The notes beneath the pieces are model-generated. The model did no database searches and was not told where the DNA came from. It saw nothing but the letters and a program-made list of their open reading frames with translations. Positions 24,009-31,684 of a DNA stretch of 64,000 nt are shown in pieces (position 1 is the first letter of the stretch; every line of letters starts with the position of its first letter). The position numbers and the translations under genes were made by a program. The stretch is from Eupransor demetentiae. Lineage in GTDB: Bacteria > Bacillota > Bacilli > Lactobacillales > Lactobacillaceae. The stretch covers positions 124,001 through 188,000 of the forward strand of contig NZ_CAWVOH010000001.1 in assembly GCF_963930865.1 (NCBI RefSeq), in the 5' to 3' direction.

Positions 24009-24308
24009 ATGACAGATAAGAACCCACAAATCGATAAGATTACCTTGGTTGATGAGAGCGGTGACGAAGCCCTTTACGAAGTACTCTTCACTTTCCATTC
24101 TGAAGAATACGACAAGGATTACATCTTGCTCGTTCCCGATGGTGTTGAAGAAGATGAACAGGTTGATGTCCAAGCTTACATTTTCCATCCGAACGAAGAT
24201 GGGGAAGCCAAAGAAGAAGACTTGCTTCCTATTGAAGATGATCGTGAATGGGACATGGTCGAAGAAGTGTTGAACACCTTCCTCGATGACGATTCGAATT
24301 TTAATTAA
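24009..24308 (+). CDS. yrzB: DUF1292 protein YrzB (UPF0473)
   Basis: Small acidic cytosolic protein of 99 residues, unknown role. The order KITLVDESGDEALYEVLFTF, DYILLVPDG, YIFHPNEDG and a terminal DREWDMVEEVLNTFLDDD is characteristic of the family. In most Firmicutes it directly follows ireB-ruvX; here it is displaced by 8.5 kb of histidine genes. RBS GAGGTGG. Confidence 0.9.
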   Translation: MTDKNPQIDKITLVDESGDEALYEVLFTFHSEEYDKDYILLVPDGVEEDEQVDVQAYIFHPNEDGEAKEEDLLPIEDDREWDMVEEVLNTFLDDDSNFN

Positions 24309-24314
24309 AGTAAA

Positions 24315-24341
24315 AGTAACTGCTTAGGCGGTGCTTTTTTA
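24315..24341 (+). terminator. Terminator after yrzB
   Basis: ACTGC-TTAG-GCGGT stem extended by AG/CT, followed by TTTTTT. Confidence 0.7.
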
Positions 24342-24355
24342 TTTGTGAAAAACAC

Positions 24356-24384
24356 TTTTCAGATGCTTTATCAAGTGATAAAAT
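24356..24384 (+). promoter_or_regulatory. Promoter of cydAB
   Basis: TTTTCA -35 (24356-24361), 17-nt spacer, TGA-TAAAAT extended -10 (24376-24384). Confidence 0.7.
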
Positions 24385-24388
24385 AGAT

Positions 24389-24407
24389 TTGTTGAATTGT
24401 TTCACAA
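24389..24407. promoter_or_regulatory. Rex-like operator over the cydA start point
   Basis: TTGTTGAATTGTTTCACAA is a near-palindrome; its right half TTTCACAA equals the Rex half-site and the left half differs by one inserted T. It begins 5 nt after the -10, so bound Rex would block cyd transcription when NADH is low. A second TTGTGAA-like half is at 24343-24350. Confidence 0.5.
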
Positions 24408-24442
24408 AACGGAACATTCTGGAACTATCTGGAGGAAAAGTT

Positions 24443-25918
24443 ATGAATACTTTAGTAGGAATCGTGGATCTAGCACGTTTCCAGTTTGCCATGACAACGA
24501 TTTTCCACTTCTTCTTCGTGCCGATGTCAATCGGTATGGCGGTCGTGGTGTCAGTCATGGAAACGCTATACGTGATCAAGAAAGATCCCATCTATAAGAA
24601 GATGACCCAATTCTGGGGCAAGATTTTCTTGCTATCCTTTGCGGTCGGGGTCGTAACCGGTTTGATTCAGGAATTCCAGTTCGGTATGAACTGGTCTGAA
24701 TACTCTCGTTACGTCGGTGATATCTTCGGGGCACCTTTGGCGGTCGAAGCCTTGGTTGCCTTCTTCGCCGAATCAACCTTTATTGGTTTGTGGTCCTTTA
24801 CTTGGGATCGCTTCAAGCCATGGTTGCATGCGGTCTTCATTTGGATTGTTGCCTTCTCTTCAATGATTTCATCATTGTGGATTTTGGCTGCGAACTCCTT
24901 TATGCAAAACCCAGTTGGTTACGCCATCGACAACAACAAGGGTCGTGCCGTTTTGACCAACTTCGCCGAATTGCTAACGAATAAGCAGTTGTGGATTGAG
25001 TTCCCCCACGTTGTTGTGGGAACTTTGGTTACGGCCGGCTTCATCGTTGCCGGTATGTCAGCCTTCAAGCTTTTGAAGCTTAGGAAGGGCGACAGCCAAA
25101 TTTTGTTCTTCCGTAAGTCAATCAACGTTTCCTTAGTGGTTGCTTTGATTGGTTTGGGTGGTTCATTTATCACTGGTGACCAACACGCCTTTGAATTGCA
25201 GAGTATGCAACCAATGAAGTACGCCGCGATGGAAGGGGTCGACGAGACCATCGATTCATCAAAGCGTAAGGATAAGGCTCAGCCTTGGGCAGCTATTTCC
25301 GTTACAAATCCTAAGACACACAAGTCAATCGCTAAGGTTGAAGTGCCTTACGTCCTTTCTATCTTGGGTCACCACTCCTTGACTGGTGGTACCACCAAGG
25401 GTACAACCGAAATTGAAAAGGAATTCGAAGCCAAGTACGGTAAGCCAAAGGGCGATGTCAAGAACTACTACGTTCCTGAAAACACGCTCTTCTACTCATT
25501 CCGTGTCATGGCCGTTGGTGCCGGTTTGCTTGCCTTGGTTGCTGTAGTGGCCTTGTGGTTTAACCGCAAGAAGTCAACTTTGATTTTGTCACAGCGCTGG
25601 TTCCTTTGGGTAATGGGGGTTATGACCTTCTTCCCATTCTGTGTCAACACGGCCGGCTGGCTCGTGACTGAATTGGGTCGTTATCCATGGGTTGTTTACG
25701 GCTTGATGACCATCGCGGATGCGGTTTCACCAAACGTTTCAGCTGCATCACTTTTGTTCTCAAACATTGTTTACTTCTTGACCTTCTCAGCCCTCGGTGG
25801 TGTTATGATTTGGCTTTCACGCCGTACCTTGCACCAGGGTCCTGATTACGAAGAAGAGGAAACCACGACTGATCGTGATCCTTACGATGATTTAACTGAA
25901 AGTGAGGCCAAAGCATAA
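24443..25918 (+). CDS. cydA: Cytochrome bd quinol oxidase subunit I
   Basis: Membrane subunit holding hemes b558, b595 and d; oxidises quinol and reduces oxygen. 491 residues. Start ATG 24443 follows GGAGG. The heme-ligand helix LARFQFAMTTIFHFFFVPMSIG has the early His, and the family segments EFQFGMNWSEYSRYVGDIFGAPLAVE, FITGDQHAFE and GRYPWVVYGLMTIADAVS (Met ligand region) are intact. The Q-loop is short, as in Firmicutes. LAB use it only with supplied heme and often menaquinone. Overlaps cydB by one base. Confidence 0.96.
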   Translation: MNTLVGIVDLARFQFAMTTIFHFFFVPMSIGMAVVVSVMETLYVIKKDPIYKKMTQFWGKIFLLSFAVGVVTGLIQEFQFGMNWSEYSRYVGDIFGAPLAVEALVAFFAESTFIGLWSFTWDRFKPWLHAVFIWIVAFSSMISSLWILAANSFMQNPVGYAIDNNKGRAVLTNFAELLTNKQLWIEFPHVVVGTLVTAGFIVAGMSAFKLLKLRKGDSQILFFRKSINVSLVVALIGLGGSFITGDQHAFELQSMQPMKYAAMEGVDETIDSSKRKDKAQPWAAISVTNPKTHKSIAKVEVPYVLSILGHHSLTGGTTKGTTEIEKEFEAKYGKPKGDVKNYYVPENTLFYSFRVMAVGAGLLALVAVVALWFNRKKSTLILSQRWFLWVMGVMTFFPFCVNTAGWLVTELGRYPWVVYGLMTIADAVSPNVSAASLLFSNIVYFLTFSALGGVMIWLSRRTLHQGPDYEEEETTTDRDPYDDLTESEAKA

Positions 25919-26931
25919 TGTCTGAATTACAGTTCTTATGGTTTATCTTAATTGCGGTTTTGTGGGCCGGCTTCCTCTTCTTGGAAGGTTATGACTTCGG
26001 AGTTGGAATGCAATTTACAACTTTGGCTCGTGACGAACACGAACGTGAAGCCCTCTACGAAACGATCGGTCCTACTTGGGACGGAAACGAAGTTTGGTTG
26101 GTTACGGCTGGTGGTGCTACTTTTGCCGCCTTCCCATACTGGTATGCTTCTTTGTTCTCAGGTTTCTACTTGATTTTATTGGGCGTCTTGCTCGCCTTGA
26201 TTTACCGTGGTGTTTCTTTCGAATTTCGTGAGTACATGCCATCGCTTGTTTCTCGCTTGCTCTGGGAACGCTTGATTTCAGTAGCTTCCTTCTTCGTGCC
26301 ATTCTTCTTGGGTGTCCTCTTTACCGCTATGGTATCCGGTACCCCAATGGATGCACAGGGAAACGTTTCCGCTAGCTTCTTTGACTACTTCACGCCATTT
26401 ACGGTTGTAGGTGGTATTGCAGTGGTTGCGATGTCCTACGTTCACGGTTTGAACTTCACGCGTTTGCGTATTGATGGTGATATGCGTGGCCGTGCGGCAG
26501 AACAATTGAAGTTTGCTTATCCAACGCTTTTGGCTGGTGAAGCAATCTTCGCCGTTTTGCTCTTCTTCTATACGGACTTCTTCCAAGACAAGTTGATTGC
26601 AACCTTGGCCATCTTGGTCGTGATTGTTTTGACGACGCTCTTGGGTTGGTACCTAACGGTCATTCGTAAGGCTGAAGGTTGGCCATTTATCTTGTCAGGT
26701 TTGACGCTGGTCGAAGTGGTTGTCTTGCTCTTTGTTGGACTCTTCCCACGTGTCATGGTTGCCGATAACCCAGCCCACAGCTTGACGATTGCTGGATCAT
26801 CATCAAGTCCTTATACCTTGAAGGTGATGACCATCATCGCCGGAACCATTTTGCCAATCGTCTTGGCTTACCAGATTTGGTCATTCTGGGTCTTCCGTAA
26901 GCGGATTGTTGCTAAAAAAGTGGTAGAATAA
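25918..26931 (+). CDS. cydB: Cytochrome bd quinol oxidase subunit II
   Basis: Second membrane subunit of cytochrome bd, 337 residues, about 8-9 helices. N-terminal FLFLEGYDFGVGMQ and GPTWDGNEVWLVTAGGATFAAFP are diagnostic. Coupled to cydA through TAATG. Ends 9 nt before a strong hairpin that separates it from cydD. Confidence 0.95.
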   Translation: MSELQFLWFILIAVLWAGFLFLEGYDFGVGMQFTTLARDEHEREALYETIGPTWDGNEVWLVTAGGATFAAFPYWYASLFSGFYLILLGVLLALIYRGVSFEFREYMPSLVSRLLWERLISVASFFVPFFLGVLFTAMVSGTPMDAQGNVSASFFDYFTPFTVVGGIAVVAMSYVHGLNFTRLRIDGDMRGRAAEQLKFAYPTLLAGEAIFAVLLFFYTDFFQDKLIATLAILVVIVLTTLLGWYLTVIRKAEGWPFILSGLTLVEVVVLLFVGLFPRVMVADNPAHSLTIAGSSSSPYTLKVMTIIAGTILPIVLAYQIWSFWVFRKRIVAKKVVE

Positions 26932-26940
26932 TATTCATAG

Positions 26941-26975
26941 AAAAACGTTTGCAATGTAAATTGTGAGCGTTTTTG
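26941..26975 (+). terminator. Hairpin between cydB and cydD (terminator or processing site)
   Basis: Arms 26941-26955 and 26960-26974 pair at all 15 positions (including G-T pairs) around a GTAA loop and end in TTTTTG. It may lower cydDC expression relative to cydAB. Confidence 0.6.
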
Positions 26976-27003
26976 TACATATAACAGACAAAATGAGGTG
27001 CCC

Positions 27004-28737
27004 ATGTTCGATAAGCGTTTATTGGAATTGCCTAAAATCAAGCGAACGATTTTGGCATTATTAGTTTTAATTGTGCTCCAAGCTCTTGCCATTGTCGGGC
27101 AGGGTGTCTTTTTAGCGCAAATTATCGTGGCCTTGTGGTCTAAGAAGACCCTGGCATCCGTGATGACTTCAGTGCTGGCCTTCGCAGTTTCATTCTTGCT
27201 GCGTCAGCTTCTAGTGGTTTTGAAAAACGAGTTGATGTCTCATTTTGCCGGTAAGGTCGTTGAGGGTTACCGTGTGCGTTTGTTGGCCAAGTACGCTGAA
27301 ATGGGAGCACCCTTAATTGCCAAGTTTGGGACCGGTCACGCCGTGACTTCTTTGGTTGCCGGCCTGGATAACGTTAAAAATTACTTCCAGCTGCTTTTGA
27401 TTAAGATGCTCGATTTGTCGGTCATTCCTTGGATTGTTTTGCTGGCCATTTTGTACTTCAAGTGGGAGCAGGGTCTTTTCCTCTTGGTCATTTTCCCTGT
27501 GGTGATTATCTTCTTTATTATCCTGGGTTTGGCGGCGCAGAAGAAGGCGGATGCCGAATTTACGAACTTTAAAAACTTGAACAATCGCTTCGTGGACGGC
27601 TTGCGCGGTTTGCCAACATTGAAGCAGTTGGGTTTGGCCCGACCTTATGGCCGTGAGATTTATAACATTTCAGAAGATTATCGTAAGACGACCATGCGAA
27701 CTTTGGTGATTGCCATTACTTCGACCTTCGCCCTCGATTTTTTCACAACTTTGTCGATTGCCGTTGTGGCGGTCTTCTTGGGGCTGGACTTGTTGAACGG
27801 TCACATGACCCTTTTGCCAGCCTTGTCGATTTTGATTTTGGCGCCGGAATATTTCCTGCCTCTACGAAACTTCGCCGATGACTACCACGCCACTTTGGAC
27901 GGTAAGAATGCTTTGACTGAAGTCTTGGAAGTTCTGCATAAGCCTTTGCCTGCTGATCGTGATGCCTTGAAATTGGCTTCTTGGCAGGAAGATGACGAGT
28001 TGGCTGTCCAAAATTTGGACTTCGCTTATGATGAGCAGACGACCTTGTCCGATTTGAATTTCAAGGTCAAGGGCTTTGAAAAGGTCGCCATTGTTGGTGA
28101 GTCAGGATCAGGGAAAACGACTTTGCTTAATCTTCTGGGTGGTTTCTTGCAACCGGAAGAGGGGACAGCCTTTGCCATCGATGGACAAAGCTTGCCCCAC
28201 TTGGCCCAAGAGGACTGGCAAAAGCAGTTTTTCTACATGCCGCAGCAACCTTATCTTTTCCACGCCACTTTGCTGGATAACTTGCGTTTTTACACGCCAG
28301 CTGCAAGCGAAGCAGAAGTGCAAAAAGCGGTTGAACAAGCTGGCTTAAGCGAGCTTTTGGCTGACTTGCCCGAGGGTCTGCAAACCATTATCGGTGAAGG
28401 GGGCCGACAGTTGTCCGGTGGTCAGGCGCAGCGTGTGGCTTTGGCCCGCATGTTCCTGGACCCCAGCCGGCACGTTTTGCTCTTTGATGAACCGACGGCG
28501 CACTTGGACGTGCAGACTGAGTTTGATTTGAAGCAGACCATGGCACCGATTTTTAACAAGCATTTGGTCTTCTTTGCCACGCACCGCTTACACTGGTTGA
28601 AGCAGATGGACTACGTCCTAGTCATGCGCGATGGCCACTTGGTTGAGCAGGGGCAGCCGGAAGAACTTTTGGCTCAGGCCGATAGTCAGCTCAATCAGTT
28701 ACGCCATGCCATGCAGTCAGGAGGGGAACAGCTATGA
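27004..28737 (+). CDS. cydD: Thiol/heme ABC exporter component CydD
   Basis: Fused membrane plus ATPase half-transporter, 577 residues, needed for assembly of cytochrome bd (cysteine/glutathione export in E. coli). Six N-terminal helices with the CydD-type segments FVDGLRGLPTLKQLGLARPYGREI and LAPEYFLPLRNFADDYHATLDG. The ATPase has Walker A GESGSGKTT (about 364-372), signature LSGGQAQRVALAR and Walker B HVLLFDEPTAHLD. ATG 27004 is preferred to GTG 26998 because GAGGTG is the ribosome site. Overlaps cydC by ATGA. Confidence 0.9.
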   Translation: MFDKRLLELPKIKRTILALLVLIVLQALAIVGQGVFLAQIIVALWSKKTLASVMTSVLAFAVSFLLRQLLVVLKNELMSHFAGKVVEGYRVRLLAKYAEMGAPLIAKFGTGHAVTSLVAGLDNVKNYFQLLLIKMLDLSVIPWIVLLAILYFKWEQGLFLLVIFPVVIIFFIILGLAAQKKADAEFTNFKNLNNRFVDGLRGLPTLKQLGLARPYGREIYNISEDYRKTTMRTLVIAITSTFALDFFTTLSIAVVAVFLGLDLLNGHMTLLPALSILILAPEYFLPLRNFADDYHATLDGKNALTEVLEVLHKPLPADRDALKLASWQEDDELAVQNLDFAYDEQTTLSDLNFKVKGFEKVAIVGESGSGKTTLLNLLGGFLQPEEGTAFAIDGQSLPHLAQEDWQKQFFYMPQQPYLFHATLLDNLRFYTPAASEAEVQKAVEQAGLSELLADLPEGLQTIIGEGGRQLSGGQAQRVALARMFLDPSRHVLLFDEPTAHLDVQTEFDLKQTMAPIFNKHLVFFATHRLHWLKQMDYVLVMRDGHLVEQGQPEELLAQADSQLNQLRHAMQSGGEQL

Positions 28738-30461
28738 AAAAATTCCGAGAATTAATCAGAACAGATCGCTGGATTTTTCCTTTCTTAAAGGCACAAAAAT
28801 GGGGTGTGCTCTGGTCAATCGTACTTTCCTTCATGACGATTTTTGCCGCAGCGGCCCTGATGTTTGTTTCCGGCTTTCTGATTTCTCGTGCGGCGCAAAG
28901 ACCAAGTAATATTTTGTTGATTTATGTACCGATTGTTTTGACCCGTGGCTTTGGAATTGCCCGTCCGGTTTTCCGCTATGTTGAGCGGCTGGTTTCGCAC
29001 AACTGGGTTTTGCGGATTGTCTCGAAGTCTCGCCGCCGTCTCTACCAAAGTGCTGCTAGTACTGCGGCCTCAATTCGCTCTAAGTTGCAAACGGGAAAGG
29101 TTTTGTCCTTGCTGGCTGATGATTTGGACCAGTTGCAAAACTTGTACTTGCGGACGATTTTTCCAGTTGGAGCCGGCATCATGCTTTATTTGGGCTCTTC
29201 GCTGGCGTTAGGCTTTTTGAATGTCTACTTTGCTCTCTTCTGGTTCTTCATGCTCGGCATTATTATGGTTGTTTTGCCCTGGCTATCCTTTGCCTTGAAT
29301 CGCCACCGGGTGATTCAGCAAAAGGCCCTGCAAAACGAACTCTATACCGACGCCACCGACGCCATTATGGGTATGCAGGACTGGGTTTTGTCCGGTCGCC
29401 AGAAGGACTTGGTCACGACTCAGGGCCGGGTAATGAAGACCCTGTCACGGGTGAAGTATCAATCGATGCGCTTTGGTTGGTGGCGTGATTTTACGGTCCA
29501 GGCCTTGGCTTTGATTGTTTTGCTTGCCTTGCTGGCCTGGTCAGACTGGCAGTATGCTGGGAATTACATGGCCCGTAACTACATTGCCGCCTTCTCACTA
29601 GCATTGATTCCCTTGGTCGATACCTTTCTATCCGTCAACCAGGGAGTGGCTGAATCCTCATTTTACGAGGATAGTATCAAGCGCTTGAATGAGTTGCCTG
29701 AACCAAGCGAATTGCCAGCTCGTCAGGAGCGCAAGTTGCCGGCAAATTTCGATATTTCTTTCCAAGATGTTTCCTTTGCCTATGACAAAAAAGAAATCAT
29801 CAGGGATATGGATTTGACCATTCATTCCGGTGAAAAGGTGGCCCTCTTAGGCCGGTCTGGTGCTGGTAAAACCACGATGCTCAAGCTTTTGGCAGGTGAT
29901 ATTAAACCCGATGACGGCACTGTTCGTCTGGGGGATTACAACCCGGCTGATTTTGATGATTTGTCAGCGCTGGTTGCCGTTTTGGATCAGCAAGCCTATC
30001 TCTTTGATACCACCATCTTGAACAACGTCCGCATGGGAAATTTGCGTGTTAGTGATCAAGAGGTGGAAGCAGCCATACGTGACGCCGGCTTGGCACCTTT
30101 GATTGCTTCTTTGCCGGATGGGGTCCACACTCAGATGCTTGAGGCCGGCCAGCGCTTCTCCGGTGGAGAACGTCAGCGTTTTGCCTTGGCCCGTGTTCTT
30201 TTGCAACAGGCACCCATCGTCATTTTGGATGAACCAACGGTTAGTTTGGATCCTAAGACCGAACACGAAGTTTTGGATCAGATTTTCACGGCCTTGGCCG
30301 ACCGAACGATTATTTGGGTAACCCACCATTTGACGGGGATTGACGAGGTCAACCAAGTTTACTTCCTCGAAAATGGCGAATTTACCATGCAGGGTAGTCC
30401 AAAGGACTTGGCCCAGAATTCGGACCACTTCAAGGCCCTGTTGGCCATGGACCAGTTTTAA
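28734..30461 (+). CDS. cydC: Thiol/heme ABC exporter component CydC
   Basis: Partner half-transporter of CydD, 575 residues. CydC-type features: RPVFRYVERLVSHNWVLRIV, GKVLSLLADDLDQLQNLYLRTIFPV. ATPase: Walker A GRSGAGKTT (about 374-382), signature FSGGERQRFALAR, Walker B PIVILDEPTVSLD and switch His in VTHHLTG. Stop overlaps the ATG of the glucosaminidase gene that follows. Confidence 0.92.
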   Translation: MKKFRELIRTDRWIFPFLKAQKWGVLWSIVLSFMTIFAAAALMFVSGFLISRAAQRPSNILLIYVPIVLTRGFGIARPVFRYVERLVSHNWVLRIVSKSRRRLYQSAASTAASIRSKLQTGKVLSLLADDLDQLQNLYLRTIFPVGAGIMLYLGSSLALGFLNVYFALFWFFMLGIIMVVLPWLSFALNRHRVIQQKALQNELYTDATDAIMGMQDWVLSGRQKDLVTTQGRVMKTLSRVKYQSMRFGWWRDFTVQALALIVLLALLAWSDWQYAGNYMARNYIAAFSLALIPLVDTFLSVNQGVAESSFYEDSIKRLNELPEPSELPARQERKLPANFDISFQDVSFAYDKKEIIRDMDLTIHSGEKVALLGRSGAGKTTMLKLLAGDIKPDDGTVRLGDYNPADFDDLSALVAVLDQQAYLFDTTILNNVRMGNLRVSDQEVEAAIRDAGLAPLIASLPDGVHTQMLEAGQRFSGGERQRFALARVLLQQAPIVILDEPTVSLDPKTEHEVLDQIFTALADRTIIWVTHHLTGIDEVNQVYFLENGEFTMQGSPKDLAQNSDHFKALLAMDQF

Positions 30462-31069
30462 TGGCCACCAAAAAAAGGCGCCCAGGACGGCGCCGCTCGA
30501 AGCAGAAAATTAATTATTTGGCTGTCTTTTGCTTAGCCTTTTTGTGCTTATTGGCCTTCATTGTTCCAAGTCAGTTTCAAGAGAAAAACGATGTGGACAA
30601 GGAAAAGCGGGCCTTTATCACCCAGCTAGCGCCCTATGCCCGCCAGGCGCAAAGACAGTACCGGGTTTTGGCTTCGATTTCTCTGGCGCAGGCCATTTTG
30701 GAATCGGACTGGAACCGGAGCGAACTTTCCAAAAATTACCATAATTTATACGGGATTAAGGCGTCCGGCAATCAGGCCGGGGTCCAGTTGGCCACGGATG
30801 AATATGTGGATGGCCAGTGGATTAAGGTGAGTGGCCGTTTTGCCGTTTATGACAGTTGGCAGGACAGCATTGACGCGCATGCCCGCCTTTTGGCGCAAGG
30901 GACTTCTTGGAATCCCAGCCAGTATCAGCATGTTCTGGCGGCCAATAACTACCAGGAAGCAGCCACAGCCTTGGTCAAGGACGGTTACGCTACTGATCCG
31001 GACTATGCTTCTAAAATTATTTCCCTCATCAAAACTTGGCAACTCGCCCAGTATGATTTGGTCCAGTAA
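30461..31069 (+). CDS. Membrane-anchored endo-beta-N-acetylglucosaminidase, GH73 family
   Basis: Peptidoglycan hydrolase of 202 residues. A very basic cytosolic head (KKRRPGRRRSKQK) is followed by one hydrophobic helix (about residues 18-38) that anchors the protein facing outward. The rest is a GH73 domain: LASISLAQAILESDWNRSELS with catalytic Glu near 85, HNLYGIKAS, and the closing YATDPDYASKIISLI motif. Its ATG shares a base with the cydC stop (TAATG), so it appears translationally coupled to the cyd exporter. Specific bond cleaved is inference from the family. Confidence 0.87.
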   Translation: MATKKRRPGRRRSKQKINYLAVFCLAFLCLLAFIVPSQFQEKNDVDKEKRAFITQLAPYARQAQRQYRVLASISLAQAILESDWNRSELSKNYHNLYGIKASGNQAGVQLATDEYVDGQWIKVSGRFAVYDSWQDSIDAHARLLAQGTSWNPSQYQHVLAANNYQEAATALVKDGYATDPDYASKIISLIKTWQLAQYDLVQ

Positions 31070-31098
31070 AAAAGCAGACGATTAATCGTCTGCTTTTT
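31068..31098. terminator. Bidirectional terminator between GH73 gene and mscL
   Basis: Perfect 20-bp palindrome GCAGACGATTAATCGTCTGC (31074-31093) flanked by A and T runs; the mscL stop lies inside it. Confidence 0.9.
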
Positions 31099-31546
31099 GT
31101 TTTTCTTTTAAAATCTGGCTGAGTAACTGGTTGGTTCGCTTTTGTTCGGTCTTGATGTGCTGCATTTCATCAAGGTAGTAGTCGTAGCCAAATTTTTCTT
31201 GTGGCTTGGAAGCGATTAAACCATTGATGAATTGAATAATGAAAAAGAGGGCGACGGCCATTAGCATTAAGGTAAAGAAGGACTGGCTAAAGGAACTCCA
31301 AGGAATTAAGCTGGCATCCAATTTGTGTTCGGGTGCTAGCGCTAGGCGGGTAAAGTCAACTAAGCCATAGAAGAAGGCAATGAACTCTTTAATAAAACTA
31401 GAAAAACTAGCACCAATCACAACCCCGATGGCCGTTGAGAGGAAATTTCCGCCCAGTAAAAACTGTCGAAAGGACTTGTAAGTCCCGACGGTTCTTTGGG
31501 TAATGCCGCCAATCATCAGGCCGGCTTCGTTTCTTGGACTACGCAT
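31082..31546 (-). CDS. mscL: Large-conductance mechanosensitive channel
   Basis: Two-helix membrane channel that opens on hypo-osmotic shock. ATG at 31546 follows AAGGAGG by 8 nt, giving 154 residues. Helix 1 segment FRQFLLGGNFLSTAIGVVIGASFSSFI matches MscL TM1 with its small-residue pattern; TM2 is FFTLMLMAVALFFIIQFI, followed by a charged C-terminal helix (EQKRTNQLLSQILKEKQK). An N-terminal extension of about 20 residues before TM1 is longer than usual. Confidence 0.88.
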   Translation of the reverse strand: MRSPRNEAGLMIGGITQRTVGTYKSFRQFLLGGNFLSTAIGVVIGASFSSFIKEFIAFFYGLVDFTRLALAPEHKLDASLIPWSSFSQSFFTLMLMAVALFFIIQFINGLIASKPQEKFGYDYYLDEMQHIKTEQKRTNQLLSQILKEKQKADD

Positions 31547-31573
31547 GCAAAACCTCCTTAATTCGTACTTAAA

Positions 31574-31603
31574 ATGATAGCAGCTGAGCAGGAAATGGGT
31601 CAA
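31574..31603 (-). promoter_or_regulatory. Promoter of mscL
   Basis: Minus strand TTGACC (31603-31598), 18-nt spacer, TGC-TATCAT (-10 at 31579-31574). Confidence 0.7.
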
Positions 31604-31642
31604 ATTTTGCCAGTTAAGCAAACTTTTGTTCCCCTCGATTTA

Positions 31643-31651
31643 TGCTAAAAT
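31643..31651 (+). promoter_or_regulatory. Promoter of pcrA-ligA-camS
   Basis: TGC-TAAAAT extended -10; no good -35. About 33 nt before the pcrA ATG. Confidence 0.6.
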
Positions 31652-31684
31652 GGGACTAGCAGAATTTACATTTAGGATGGTTTT

